Shown: one piece after another, positions 1 to 11,300 of the stretch
Layout: each line of letters starts with the position of its first letter
How positions within the stretch are numbered: position 1 is the stretch's first letter
Translations under genes and position numbers: made by a program
Notes under the pieces: generated by a model
Seen by the model: only the letters and a program-made list of their open reading frames with translations
What the model was told of the DNA's origin: nothing
Databases searched by the model: none
From: Tetraselmis striata
Taxonomy: Eukaryota > Chlorophyta > Chlorodendrophyceae > Chlorodendrales > Chlorodendraceae
Direction of reading: 5' to 3'
Length of the DNA: 64,000 nucleotides
Assembly: GCA_006384855.1 (NCBI GenBank)
Contig: VCJN01002374.1
Location: 1 to 64,000, forward strand

Positions 1-3000
1 GTGACAGTTATACTGTATTGTGACTTGTCATGCGCTATCTTTGGCATAATACAGTACGAGAGCTGATCATACTGTGGAGGACAAAGTGCGAGACAAAGCA
101 CACAATATAAAAACAAAGTATAAAATCTCCACAGCATTTTTTTCCTCTCAGACTGTTGATACATATCTGTTGAAAGTAAAGGCAAAAATTAAAGCCAATA
201 ACAATATATATCCTGTCTGGTCAAGTGGATGTACTGATTGACAGTGCTGCCTAGCGAGAATTTATCTCGTGGGACATCGTACAAAAATATGACCTGCCGG
301 TGAAATTGCTGGATCAAGCAATAAAGATACAACTGGCAGATGGCACAACATTTGAGATCTCTCGACACTATGTAACAATAACGCTTCACTTTGAGGCTGG
401 TTATACCACAGAGGCTAATTTTGTTTGCCTCCCCAGTAACAATAACTGGGATGTCATATTAGGCATTCCATGGCTCAGAAAAAAAATCCAGATATTCACT
501 GGGATGATGGAACTATACACGAGAGACAGACAGATGCAACATTGTTTGGCTGTGAGGTCCAACCCAGCAGTAGTAAGTATCTTGTCGGCAAATCACTTGG
601 CTAAGCTGCTCCACATCTCTGCTGAACCAGTCAAAAATGCAGATGCAGCATCATTTTTATAGCCACTCTGAAAGAAGACTTTATTGGTACCCAGACATCG
701 CAGATAAACTCGGATGATCTGCAGGTACACACTGATTTTGGTCAACAATATGATGAAAAATATTGAACATTATAAAACAATATGGTCACTACGATAAGAA
801 TAATTTAATAGACCTGCCACCGAGCAGAGGAAAATATGATCACAGTATACCTACCATATACCGGACGCTGACCCGCCGAAAAGGTCACATTTATAAAATG
901 TCTCCTGCGGAGCTAACTGAGCTGAAAAAGCAGCTAACACAGTACCTGGAGAAAGACTGGACCCGACCCAGTTATTCACCATTTGCAGCTCCGGTACTGT
1001 TTGCCAGAAAATCTGATGGCACTCTCCGAATGTGCGTTGACTATAGATCGCTGGGTACACAGTATTCTTTGCCCAGAATTGATACTATATTAGACCGTAT
1101 TGCCATAGGCAAATGCTGGACTTGCTTAGACTTGTCCAAAGCATACCATCAGATCCGTGTGAAGGAGGAAGATGTCTATAAGACATCCTTCATCACTCAG
1201 TTGGGTCAATTTGAGACGAGAGTCCTGCCATTTGGCCTGATAACAGCGCCAGTTGGATTCCAATCATATATTAACGCAGTTTTCAACGGGACTGTTGATG
1301 ACACACATCAGGATGCATATCCTTGATGATTTTGTAGTCTGTTATCTTGACGATATTATCATATTCAACGACACTCCGGAGCAACATATTGACCATATTG
1401 ATCAGGTAATTACGAGGTTGCGCAAGCACTACCTGTACTTGAATCCCCAAAAATCACAGTGGGGTAATACCTGGGTCACCGTATAACGGAAAAGGGCAAG
1501 TTCCCAGACCCTGATAAAATAAAAACAGTCGCAGAATGGCCGGTCCCAAAGTCTGTTACAGACGTGAGAGCCTTTTTAGGCTTTGTAGGATATTATCGAT
1601 CATTTATTGAGGACTTTGCTACCATAGCAAAGCCCCTATTCGATCTGACGAAAAATAATATATTTCCGGCCTGGACTGACACCCACCAAAAGCAACGTGC
1701 TTTTGATCGCCTAAAACATAAAATGACACACGCCCCGGTTCTGATGAATCCCATCACTGGCCCGGACGCAGAGTTCGTGGTCACAACCGATGCCAGCAAA
1801 TATGCTGTGGGAGCGGTGCCCATGCAGAAAGACTCGAATGCCGGACAGCTGCGTCTTGTGGGTTACTTGGCAAAGGTCTTGAGGGGTGCGCAACTGCGCT
1901 ATTCCACCTATTATAATGAATTCCTGGGAGTAGTAATTGCTCTCCAGCACTGGCGACATTATTTGGAAGGGTGTAAACATTTTACCATAGTCATTGACCA
2001 TACCACCCTCCGTCATCTGCCAACGCAAGAAAAGCTCAGCGGAAAAACTTGCTGGCTGGTCCCAAATCATATCACCATATATGGACAATATGGACATTGT
2101 ATATAAAAAGGGATCTCAAAATATGGCAGATGCACTGAGCAGGCGACCAGATCTAAAAGATCTGAAGGCATCATTAGATGCATACTGTATGCAGACCTTT
2201 CAGAAGGATCAGGAGCACATCACTGAATGGCTCAACCTTACCATTGTCTCGATACAGTTGGATAAACAATTCCTCAACAATATCAAATTAAAATACATGC
2301 AGGACCCAAAACTGAGCAGGGAGAAGCTACCCCCTGGAGTACGATATGATCACCATACTGAATTGTATATGATAGCTGATAATATATATTCCTATTATGA
2401 ACTCAAAAAGAGCATCATCAAAGAACATCATGATATTAAGACGGCTGGCCATAACGGTATTCTCAGAACTGAGAAATTGATCACAAGAATTTTTTGCTAG
2501 CCGCACATGCACCAAAACATAAAAACATATATCCGAAACTTTAAAGTCTCTAAGCTGACAAAACAGCACACCCAGGCTCCAGCAGCGGCTTTACAGCCAC
2601 TGCCAACACCAATTGTACCATGGGAATATTTCATATTTCAGTCTTGACTTTATCACAAATTTACCATCAGTGGATGGTTATGCCTGTATTGCCACTTTTA
2701 TGGATTTGTTTACAAAGTATACCCAATTTATACCTTGCCAGAAAGACATCACGGCTCCCGAATTGGCACAACTGTACATTAAAATTATGTACAAACTCCA
2801 CGGTCTCAGACCTGCATGAGACCGGGACACAAAATATACATCATCATATTTCCAAGAGCTATTCAAACAGCTTGGCACAACCTTAAACCTCATCAGTCTG
2901 GCATCATCCGCAGATTGATGGACAGACTGAAATATTGAACAAAATCATAGAGCAATTGTTGCGAGCTTTCCGCTACAGTAACTAGGAGGACTGGGTGAAC

Positions 3001-3810
3001 TACCTGTCACTCGCTGAGCTCAATTACAATAACACAGAATCGTCAACAACAAAAATTACTCCATTCCATGCAAGATATGGCTTCTATCCTCGGTTGCCAA
3101 TATATATTGTAAACCCCAAAACTGGAGTGAGAGAAACTACCATAGACATTCTGTCGAAAATACAAGATATACATAATCCGGTTAATGAAAATATTATAAT
3201 TGCCAAAGAATACCAAAGGCGTTATCATGATAAAAACAATAAGCAGCCGACAACTTTTCAAATCGGTGAAAAAATTATGATCAAAACAAATAATATCATA
3301 GTAAGAGGACCGAGATGTCCCAAGCTCAAACAACAATATGTAGGACCATATGAGATCATCGAACAGGTGAATCCTCGGGCCTACAAAATACAATTACCAC
3401 CTGAGCTTGAGTGCCACCCAGTATTTCATGTCTCCAAGCTGAGACCCTGGGACACTATGTCTGCGCAAAGTGATATTCTTGATGCCTTGATTGGCAGACA
3501 GACACGCAGAACTGATGACCCAATCATTGCGGACATCACAGACTGTAAATTGGCACTATACCCCAGACTATATGCAAAGGGCAAAGCCTTGCTGTTCAAA
3601 GTAAGGTTTTACAATTTCCCGGCAACCGGAGATGATTGGATGCCCTATGAAACGATGCGGTATTCAATCATCGTTGATGCAGCATTTTATGCTGACTGAA
3701 CGTTTCAAACATATCTCGACCTTCCCATCATACATTGCTGCCAAGGCGAGCCGCCCGCAAAGGTTTCCACAGTGAATCCGATGGCTCAGATTCATTAGAG
3801 CGGGGTGGAA
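1..3810 (+). mobile_element. Ty3/gypsy LTR retrotransposon, decayed, left end outside window
   Basis: Fossil of the Ty3/gypsy (Metaviridae) family on the plus strand. Parts in the usual order: an aspartic-protease-like stretch (about 200-660), reverse transcriptase (about 850-1500, with the family's YLDDIIIF-type catalytic box), RNase H (about 1750-2100), integrase (about 2400-3150) and a C-terminal SH3/chromodomain-like end (about 3200-3700, including the motif HPVFHVSKLRPW). A purine-rich stretch at 3797-3810 looks like the polypurine tract before the 3' LTR. The element is broken, with roughly four to six interruptions of the pol frame, so it is not recent. The 5' LTR and most of gag lie left of the window. 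Confidence 0.9.
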
Positions 3811-4298
3811 TGTGAGGATATATCCTATACCCTCACTAACCCTAATCACCATAGCATCATAGGCGCGTAGCGCGCCCGCCAAATGACGGGCTGCCCCCGC
3901 GCCCGGTCGGCCACATCGCGCCGCCTGATATATCAAGCACGGCGCATGTCGGCCTGTAATCAGATCATACTTCACCCTCACCACAATGGAATAGCACTGC
4001 CTCTCACCTCCAAGCGCATATTCCCTCACACGGGGCGAGTATTGTATTCGTAATCCCCGTACCGCCAATCAGCGGTAGTCGGTCGTACTGCTACTGGCGG
4101 CCGCCCGTATTTATCCGGAAATTAACACAGCTACTGATCACGTGATGGAAGGAGGCGGGTTTTGGTAACGAAATAAGAGGATGATGGCCGGTAGCTTGAG
4201 CTGAACTTCTACAGTAAATGTGTTCCTTGCTTTGACTAGAGCATGCCCTAAGAAATACTCAGTCTGGGCGGTGGAGAGCAGTCCACTAGCACGTTGCA
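3811..4298 (+). repeat. Putative 3' LTR of the gypsy element
   Basis: Starts with TGTGAGG directly after a polypurine-like tract and carries no open gene. The right limit is a guess at a TTGCA ending near 4298, followed by a short (ATTTCA)n run at about 4302-4325. The 5' copy is not in the window, so the ends cannot be confirmed here. Confidence 0.35.
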
Positions 4299-4333
4299 AT
4301 AAATTTCAATTTCAATTTCAATTTATTTAAGTC

Positions 4334-4600
4334 CACCGCTGCACCTTGCGCCCGAGCACCGTTCGCAGCCCACTGCTTTACCCCGTGCCCCGGTCGCTTC
4401 CACGGCCCGGGCACGCAGCTGGTTGGCGCCTTTAGGCCGCCGCGGCACCTTGTGCCCCTTCAACTTTCGTAGCCCGGGTCACTACGCAGCTGATGGTCGG
4501 CGCCATCAAGCCGCCACTGCACCTTTTGCCCCGGCCGCTTTCGGAACTTGAGCACGCAGCTGGTCGGTGCCACCAGGCCGCCACTGCACCTATTGCCCCG
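4334..4600. repeat. Degenerate tandem repeat, about 66-103 bp spacing
   Basis: The phrase CCGCCACTGCACC-TTGCCCC recurs in diverged form near 4334, 4437, 4512 and 4578. A second phrase, ACGCAGCTGGT-GGCGCC, recurs between them near 4413, 4484 and 4553. This is a four-unit minisatellite-like array. No gene is seen in it. Confidence 0.5.
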
Positions 4601-5391
4601 GCAAATGGGCCTAGTTACTATCTTCTTGGATTATGCGCTGCTGCAAGGCTGCCACAACAGCACTACTGGTAGCTGTCCCAGTGCTGGTGGGGGAGTGGGG
4701 GCGAGATTTGAGCAGCCGCCCGTCCACCCGCGCCTTTTCTTTTCAAAATATTCAAATAAAATAAACGAATCGCCGCCGACTCTGCGGTTGCGGCGGATAC
4801 TGGGATGTCACATTTCACGGTGCCGGCCACAACCGTGAACATGCCGAATGCATTGCAGTTCCTGCAGGCATTTTAGTACCCGTACGAATATTTTCGACCA
4901 CGGTTACGACGGCGGCCGAAAATGAAATGTACCTGTAGCCTAAGAGGGCACCACGTCACCTCCCCATCACCGCGCGAAGAGAGGGCGCGCCACGCAATCA
5001 ATTTGGTTGGTTACAGATAGCATCCAGAGAATGCAGCACGGAAAGCGTCCAGAAGGATGGCGTCCAAATAAGATTGCACACTACGCAATCATCCGTGGGG
5101 ACTACCTGCACCCAAGTCTCGTCCCGACGGCAGCTGCCCCTGGATGACCGTGCGAATGTGATAGGTCTGGTGACCATGCGATTCCTTCGTCCCCTTCGGC
5201 TGACGACCAACGTGGCGGGACGGCAAAACACACCGCGCGTCCGGAACTCCTCTTCAAGGTACTTTCCCAGGAGCAGGCGCCAGCCCAACCGACAGTGACG
5301 AGTGTTTTCGCAGTTCGCACGATCATTCGCCCTGCAGTCGGTGACACCAGACCCTCGTTCGAGGGGTGGGTTGCCGTTGCGGCGCGCCACG
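4601..5391. other. Intergenic stretch upstream of the O-methyltransferase gene
   Basis: GC-rich sequence with open frames on both strands but no recognisable protein. The methyltransferase reading frame is open from 5302, but its first ATG is at 5392, so this stretch may hold the promoter and 5' UTR. No clear TATA box was identified. Confidence 0.4.
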
Positions 5392-8073
5392 ATGGGCACT
5401 GCGTTGGGGCTGAGGCTGTCGGACCCCCGCGGCCTGTCGAACCGGAAAGCAACTGCTGCCTTCGGCGCGCCTCGCATAAAGTACCGCAACCTCACCGCTC
5501 GACGTCGCCGGCGTGTTGCAGCTGTGCGCGACCTCCCTTTCAGCGGCGATCCCGAGCTAGCGGGGGCGAGTGCTGCGGAGCCGGCGCCTCCGCCCGCCAG
5601 CCGCGCGAACGGTGCAACCGCAACGGGCAGTTCTGGGGTCGAGCTCCCATCGGCCCGGGACACGGCCGCTCTCCCGGCAGCCAGCCCCCGCGCTAGTGGC
5701 ACTCCTGGTGGCGATCAGCACCCCGCAGGGCCTGGAGCAGCTGCGTATGTGGGCGCTCAGCCGCGGGGGAACAGCACCAACTGGGCGGTTGACTTGGTAG
5801 ACGGCTTCCCCATGCTGCGGGACGCCTTGGCAGCGCCCATGATGCTGGCGGTCTCGAGCTACTGGCTCTCGCAGGTAGGCCGTCCAGTGAAGCCCAGCGG
5901 GGATTTGCTCCATCGTCCTACTTGTCCCCATGCACTCCGCTGAATGTAACATGCACAGGGGCTGCGGCCGTATCCCGGTGCGTGTCATTGCTCTGCAGGC
6001 AATATTCGTGGCCGTGAAGCTCCGCATCCCAGACGTCCTGGGTGCCTCTGACCGCGCGATGACAGTGCGGGAGATAGCGGAGGCTGTGGACGCGCACCCG
6101 CCGACCTTGTACCGCCTCATGCGCTCACTGGGAGGCCAGGGTCCCGTGCCAGGACTGTTTGTGGAGGTATGCACCTCATGCGCGCCGGTGCATGGAGGGA
6201 CTACCTGGTTCGTAATGTTAGGGGCGCGGCAGGCACTGGCTCGCGTTACCTCCATGCATCACATGCAGCATCATATGGCAACTAGACACTGACCCACTGA
6301 CATCCCGCGCTTTGTACCTCTCTCTTGTACACATGGGCAGGTGTTCCCCCCACCATCCGCAAGCGACCTGCCCTTTCCCTTGTCGCAGATACCCCCGCTG
6401 CTGCCAAAGGTAAAGGAGATGGCCCCATGGCCTTTGTCAAACGCCATCCCGGAGGAAATGCCGTTCAAGCTACCGATGGGACTCTGGCGAACTGTGGATG
6501 AGGACGGTGAGGAGCCCCTACTCTGAGCTGCTGGCGGCCGGCTCTCCGATGCCTGCAAGTTGTCTGAAAAATCCGACCCGAATTTCGCGCTGGGTGCAGT
6601 GGGGGACATGGACGACAGCGATCTGGACAGGAGATACGCCCTCACCCCGCTCGGCGCCATTTTCCGCGACAACATGCAGGGAGGCATCCATGACGTCACG
6701 CTGATGAGCGGGCAAGAGATGTACCGGGTGATTGCCGCTCGCAGCGTCTGTGCTGAAGCGCAGCGTGTAGCAGTGCTGCGGGGCGGGTGCTGCCATGGGT
6801 TTGCCTCAGTCGCAGCAGTGCTAAGGGTCGCGACGGCCATCCGCCGCAGGCTTGGGGCGCTCTTGAGGAGGCTGTGCGGACGGGAGGGGCTGCTTTTGAC
6901 GCCGCGCATGGTGATACCCCCTCTTGTCTTTCTACCTCTGCTGCGTGCCTCACCATGCTGCACGCGAGCACCAGGCCTTTATCCTCCGCAGCGGCATTGA
7001 TATACGACATACCTATTGATGCGCACCCATGATCCGCATTGCGCCATCATGCGCAGGCAGCGGCCTGTGGGACTTTTACGCTCGAAGCCCCGAGGCGGCT
7101 GCCACGTTTGACAAGTCCATGAGCGACCTCACCACCATCCACACCGCGCCCGGCTCCGCAGCCGCCAGGTTCGATTTTTCGTACGGCGGATCATGCAAGA
7201 CAGTATGCGACATTGGCGGCGGGCAGGGAGGGTGCGCGCCTGCCTCCCAGGATGGATGTTGTGGGACACACAGGCACCGGTGGAGGGCTAACTGTCCTGA
7301 TGAAATACTTAGTGCGATCGATGCATGCGGCACGCAGACTCCTCGCCAAGGTCCTCCAGCGCTTCCCCGACATGGAGGGTATCCTGTTTGACCAGGAGGT
7401 GTGGCAGGCCCACCAAGACACATACGCATCCACGAGGCTGCCCCTGCTTTGACTCTTGCGGTAGGCGTTGAGCGCAGTGTCGTCCATGACTGGTTTTGTG
7501 CAGGCAGTGATGACGACGGTCCGGGCGGGAGGGCTTCTCACGGAGGAGGGGCTGTTCAACCCAGACGACTGCGCCGCTTCGCGTGTCACGCTGATGCCGG
7601 GGAGCTTCTTTGACGACGGCGCCATTCCCAGGGTGAGTCAGCTGATGACAGCAGGCGTCAAGCCACAAGACACCCGCCCGGTTTGCCTTTCGGAGCCACT
7701 GACACCCCGGCCGTGGCATGCCGTGCGGCGGCAGGGTTGCGACGTGTACACCATGAAGCACATCATCCACGACTGGGATGACAAGCAGTCGGTTGAGATC
7801 CTGCGGAACACGGCCGCGGCAATGCACCCCGGATCGCGCCTGCTCCTGCTGGAGGTGGTGGTGCCGGAGGACAACAGCTACAACCCGCTCAAGACAGACT
7901 TCAGCTCCTACTTTGACCTGCACATGCTGGTGGCGGTGGGCGGCGCGGAGCGTCGCCCTTCCGAGTTTAAGCGCATCCTGACGAGGGCGGGCCTGGAGCT
8001 GGTGGAGGTCCACAAGGGCAGCGGTCCGGGAGCGCTAATGTGCGTCATTGAGGCGCGGCTGAGCGGGGCGTGA
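5392..8073 (+). CDS. Class II SAM-dependent O-methyltransferase (COMT/ASMT-like), nine exons
   Basis: Transfers a methyl group from S-adenosylmethionine to a hydroxyl of a small, probably aromatic, substrate; the substrate cannot be predicted. Exons: 5392-5874, 5999-6166, 6389-6506, 6600-6727, 6850-6910, 7057-7231, 7338-7398, 7504-7632, 7735-8073. All junctions are GT-AG and keep frame, giving about 553 residues. The N-terminal dimerisation/winged-helix part is seen in exons 1-4 (YWLSQAIFVAVKL; RRYALTPLGAIFRDN). The SAM-binding glycine loop is VCDIGGGQG (end of exon 6), and the catalytic-His segment HIIHDWDD with the following LLLLEVVVPE is in exon 9. The family core is 350-400 residues; here about 140 extra Arg/Ala/Ser-rich residues precede it. 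These could be an organelle transit peptide or a mis-chosen start. The exon 3 insertion is unusual and makes that exon less certain. The gene converges on the membrane-protein gene, 289 bp between stops. Confidence 0.85.
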
Positions 8074-8204
8074 TGCGTCGCAGGCCAGCCGCCATTCATG
8101 TTTCAAGCGCCGCTGGGAACTTATAAAGCATAATTTAGCACGCACGGGCACCCGGCAAAATTAGACACCGCTGAAGCAGTGGAAGTGTGAAGGTTAGAAA
8201 CTTG

Positions 8205-8209
8205 TTACA
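8205..8209 (-). terminator. Candidate TGTAA polyadenylation signal of the eight-pass membrane protein gene
   Basis: TGTAA on the minus strand about 155 bases past the stop codon at 8363. TGTAA is the usual polyadenylation signal of green algae. Its position fits, but the 5-mer alone is weak evidence. Confidence 0.45.
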
Positions 8210-8362
8210 TTAGCCAGCACCATGCCATTCTCAGCATGGATCAGGATGTGTGCAGTGTACGCATGCTACACCAGCGAGCCATGCCGCTGCAAGATTGTCT
8301 CGAGTTGGGAACGCGCACATTTGTGCCACGACTGCGAGGGGGTGCGGCGAGGGCCATCAGCT

Positions 8363-11300
8363 TCAGTTGTTTGCTTGGCTCTTCATGTGGGACAGCAGGG
8401 GCTTGGCGTCGGCCGGGTGACTGGCATCCTCGTCGTCGGATGAGCCCACATCGAGCTTCTGCTCGCCCGCGCCGTCCTCCCCTGCTGACTGCTTGCCCTT
8501 GAGGCGGCGGTTCAGCCCCGTAAAGAGGCTCTTGCCGCCCTTGGTGAGGGGGGGCTCCTGCTTGTCGGGGTCCAGGTCGATCACCATGCGCAGGAAGGAC
8601 TTGAGCCGGTCCGCCGTCTCCTTGTCCTCGCGCGACAGACCCTCCATGATGATGTTGCGCACATTGGGGCGGAAGCTCTCGTAGATGTACTGGCGCTCCG
8701 ACTTGTTCATCTGCACGTCATCCTCGTCGTCGATGAAGTCGGCCAGAGATTCAAAGCACTGCTTCACTGCCTCCTTCTTGGTCAGCGGCTCGCCCTTGTC
8801 CTGATGGGCAGCACAGGCGGGCCAAGTATTAGAAAAAGATGCAAGAGCGTGGCAATACCTGCAAGAAGGGGGGGGGGGGGGGGGGGGGGTACATTGGTGG
8901 GCAGCTCCAGGCGCTTGTCGCCCTCCCGGCCTTCATTGATGATCTCATCCAGCGACTTGTCGTTCTCGATGAACTCCACCAGGATGCGGGCGCCCGTGGC
9001 GGTGAGCAGCTTGCTGGCCTTGGGGCCGAGGCTGGCGCGCCAACGGAACTCCATCACCTTCTTGTAGCCGCCGATGGAGAGCTGGTTCTTGCCGTCCTTG
9101 GCGTTCTTCTTCTTTTGCTTGGCGCGCGCACGGCGGCGCTTGCGCTCCCGGCGGCGCTCCCAGTACTCGTTCCACTTGGTGCGGAAGTCGGGGAAGAGGT
9201 CCACCAGGATGATGTAGTAGAAGCAGGCGATGAAGGAGAAGCCGAGCACAAGCAGGTTGCAGATCTCCATGAACTTTGAGAAGCCGTACGACATCTTGTT
9301 GGACAGGAAGGCCAGGCCCACAAAGAGGGAGAAGAACTGCGCGGCGATGGTGGTGGACTCCAGGTGGTTCAGGTTCTTGCGGTCAAAGGGGTACGCGTAC
9401 ATGTGCGCCAGCAGCGCCACCAGCAGCGCGAGCATGCCGAACAGCAGCTGGCGGAGGCCGTTCACGCTGGTCTCCGTGGAGAAGATGAGCGCGCAGAGGA
9501 CAATGAGCAGCTTGCGGCTGAGGATGACCAGCTCCCAGTAGAAGAAAGGCGCCTTGTAGCGCGCATACAGCGCGCCCAGCACCAGCTTGGCCATCTTGTT
9601 GTCCAGCGCCCTGCGGATGTACCACAGCAGGGACGCAAACAGCACAAAGATGCCGACGGGGTACAGCAGCAGCACAAACACCGCCAGCGGGAACAGCCGC
9701 GGCCACGTCTGGTCCTCGCTCTCATTCAGGTCCCAGCTGCGCGGCACGTCGCAGCGCGTCAGTCTCTGGACGAGCGACAACAAGACAACCCCATGCGCTC
9801 ATCCCCCGACATGTCGCACCCAATCCCCTGTCAGCCGCCAAGCGCAAAGGGGGGGGGAGGGGGGGGGGGGGGGGAGCTTACTTGTAGCACTCCAGGGCGG
9901 GGTCGGCGTCCAGGTAGAGGCCATTGCCGACGTCCGAGTTGCCGACGCAGTCGAAATAGCTGAAGGCGGCGGCGGCCAGGAAGATATAGCCGATCTTGAG
10001 GAACACGAGGTAGATGCGCACCTCCGCCTTGATCATCTCGGCGTACTGCTCGCGCTTGGCGCCCTTGGTGAGGAACATGCCAAACTGGTAGCGCTTGCGG
10101 GACAGCCAGAAGCGCCAGCCGGTGCCACAGGGCGGGCCGATCAGGCCGGGGTGTGGCTTCTCGTGCCGGGGCCGAGCCTGACAGTCGGTGCATGGCGAGT
10201 AGTAGTTGCACATGTGGTTGTGCGACAGGCACTCGCGCTTGGGAAACTGCTGCTTCAGGCCCTGGCCCAGCGTCTTGGTCATCACGGTGTGCAGGAAGCG
10301 CAGGAAGACAACCAGCACCAGCAGGGTCAGCAACACCAGCGGGGTGGCCACCGTGAGCAGGTAGGTGTAGATCCACCTCCAGCTCATTACGCACTCAGGG
10401 GCCAGCAGCTGGATGTTGAAGTTGAAGAAGGACAGCTTCTCCCACAGCCACAGCATGCTGACCGGCCAGGCAATGTTGAACTTGGGGAAGATCTGCGCAG
10501 GTGCGGCGGGCACATGGCGGTGTCAGTCCCGGCGCGTGGCAGCCCTGGCGGACGGCGCGGCGCCCACCCCCACACAGCCCCCAACGAGGGACGCACCGCC
10601 AGGATCTGGGCAAAGGACAGCGAGATATTGATGGACGGCATGTTCTTGACCGCATCCGAGATCTTGAAGATGACGGGGGCAAGCAGCACCACGCCAAAGA
10701 TGGCGCCCAGCAGGAGCGCCAGCATGTTGATCTTGGGGCACAGCCTACGCGCAGCCGCCGGTGAATGTCCATGGCACTCGCACTGAAACGCTCCGCATCT
10801 GTCGGGTGCAGCATGATTACGGCAGCGGAGAGTTTGGGGGGGGGGGGGGGGGGGGTACCTGCACTCTGTGTCGAAGCGGTACCACTGGTCGCGGATGGGG
10901 TTCCACCACTGGTAGGAGGGGGAGGTTTCGGGGTAGCAGCGGTATGCGCCATCCGGCGTGGACTCGTCGCACCGGTTCCAGCACTCGGCGCACCGCGTGC
11001 CGTTGTAGCCATCCGCGCACGGCTTCCAACGCATGACGCTGAAGTCGTCGTTGGCTGGGCAGGCCGCGCGGTGGTTGCAGGGCAGCGGGGTGGCCAGGTT
11101 GGTGCTGAAGTCGAGATCCAGGTAGAAGCCGTCAGTGTTGACGGGCCACGTCATGTTGTTGTTCATGCAGCGCGAGCCGGTGTCCGGGCACTGGCGGCAC
11201 GAGCTGCCAGCAGCGCCGTAGTAGCCGCGGTCAGCCTGTAGCCGGCACAAACATATGAGGCCTACCGCCACAGCCGCGCAACAGGACAGATTGGCGGCGG

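Noticed and set aside
4998-5702. 234-codon minus-strand frame opposite the methyltransferase 5' region
   Set aside because: Arg/Ala-rich shadow in GC-rich DNA without motifs.
8804-11241. Plus-strand frames opposite the eight-pass protein gene
   Set aside because: The minus strand shows clear membrane helices and in-phase splicing; the plus frames are shadows.
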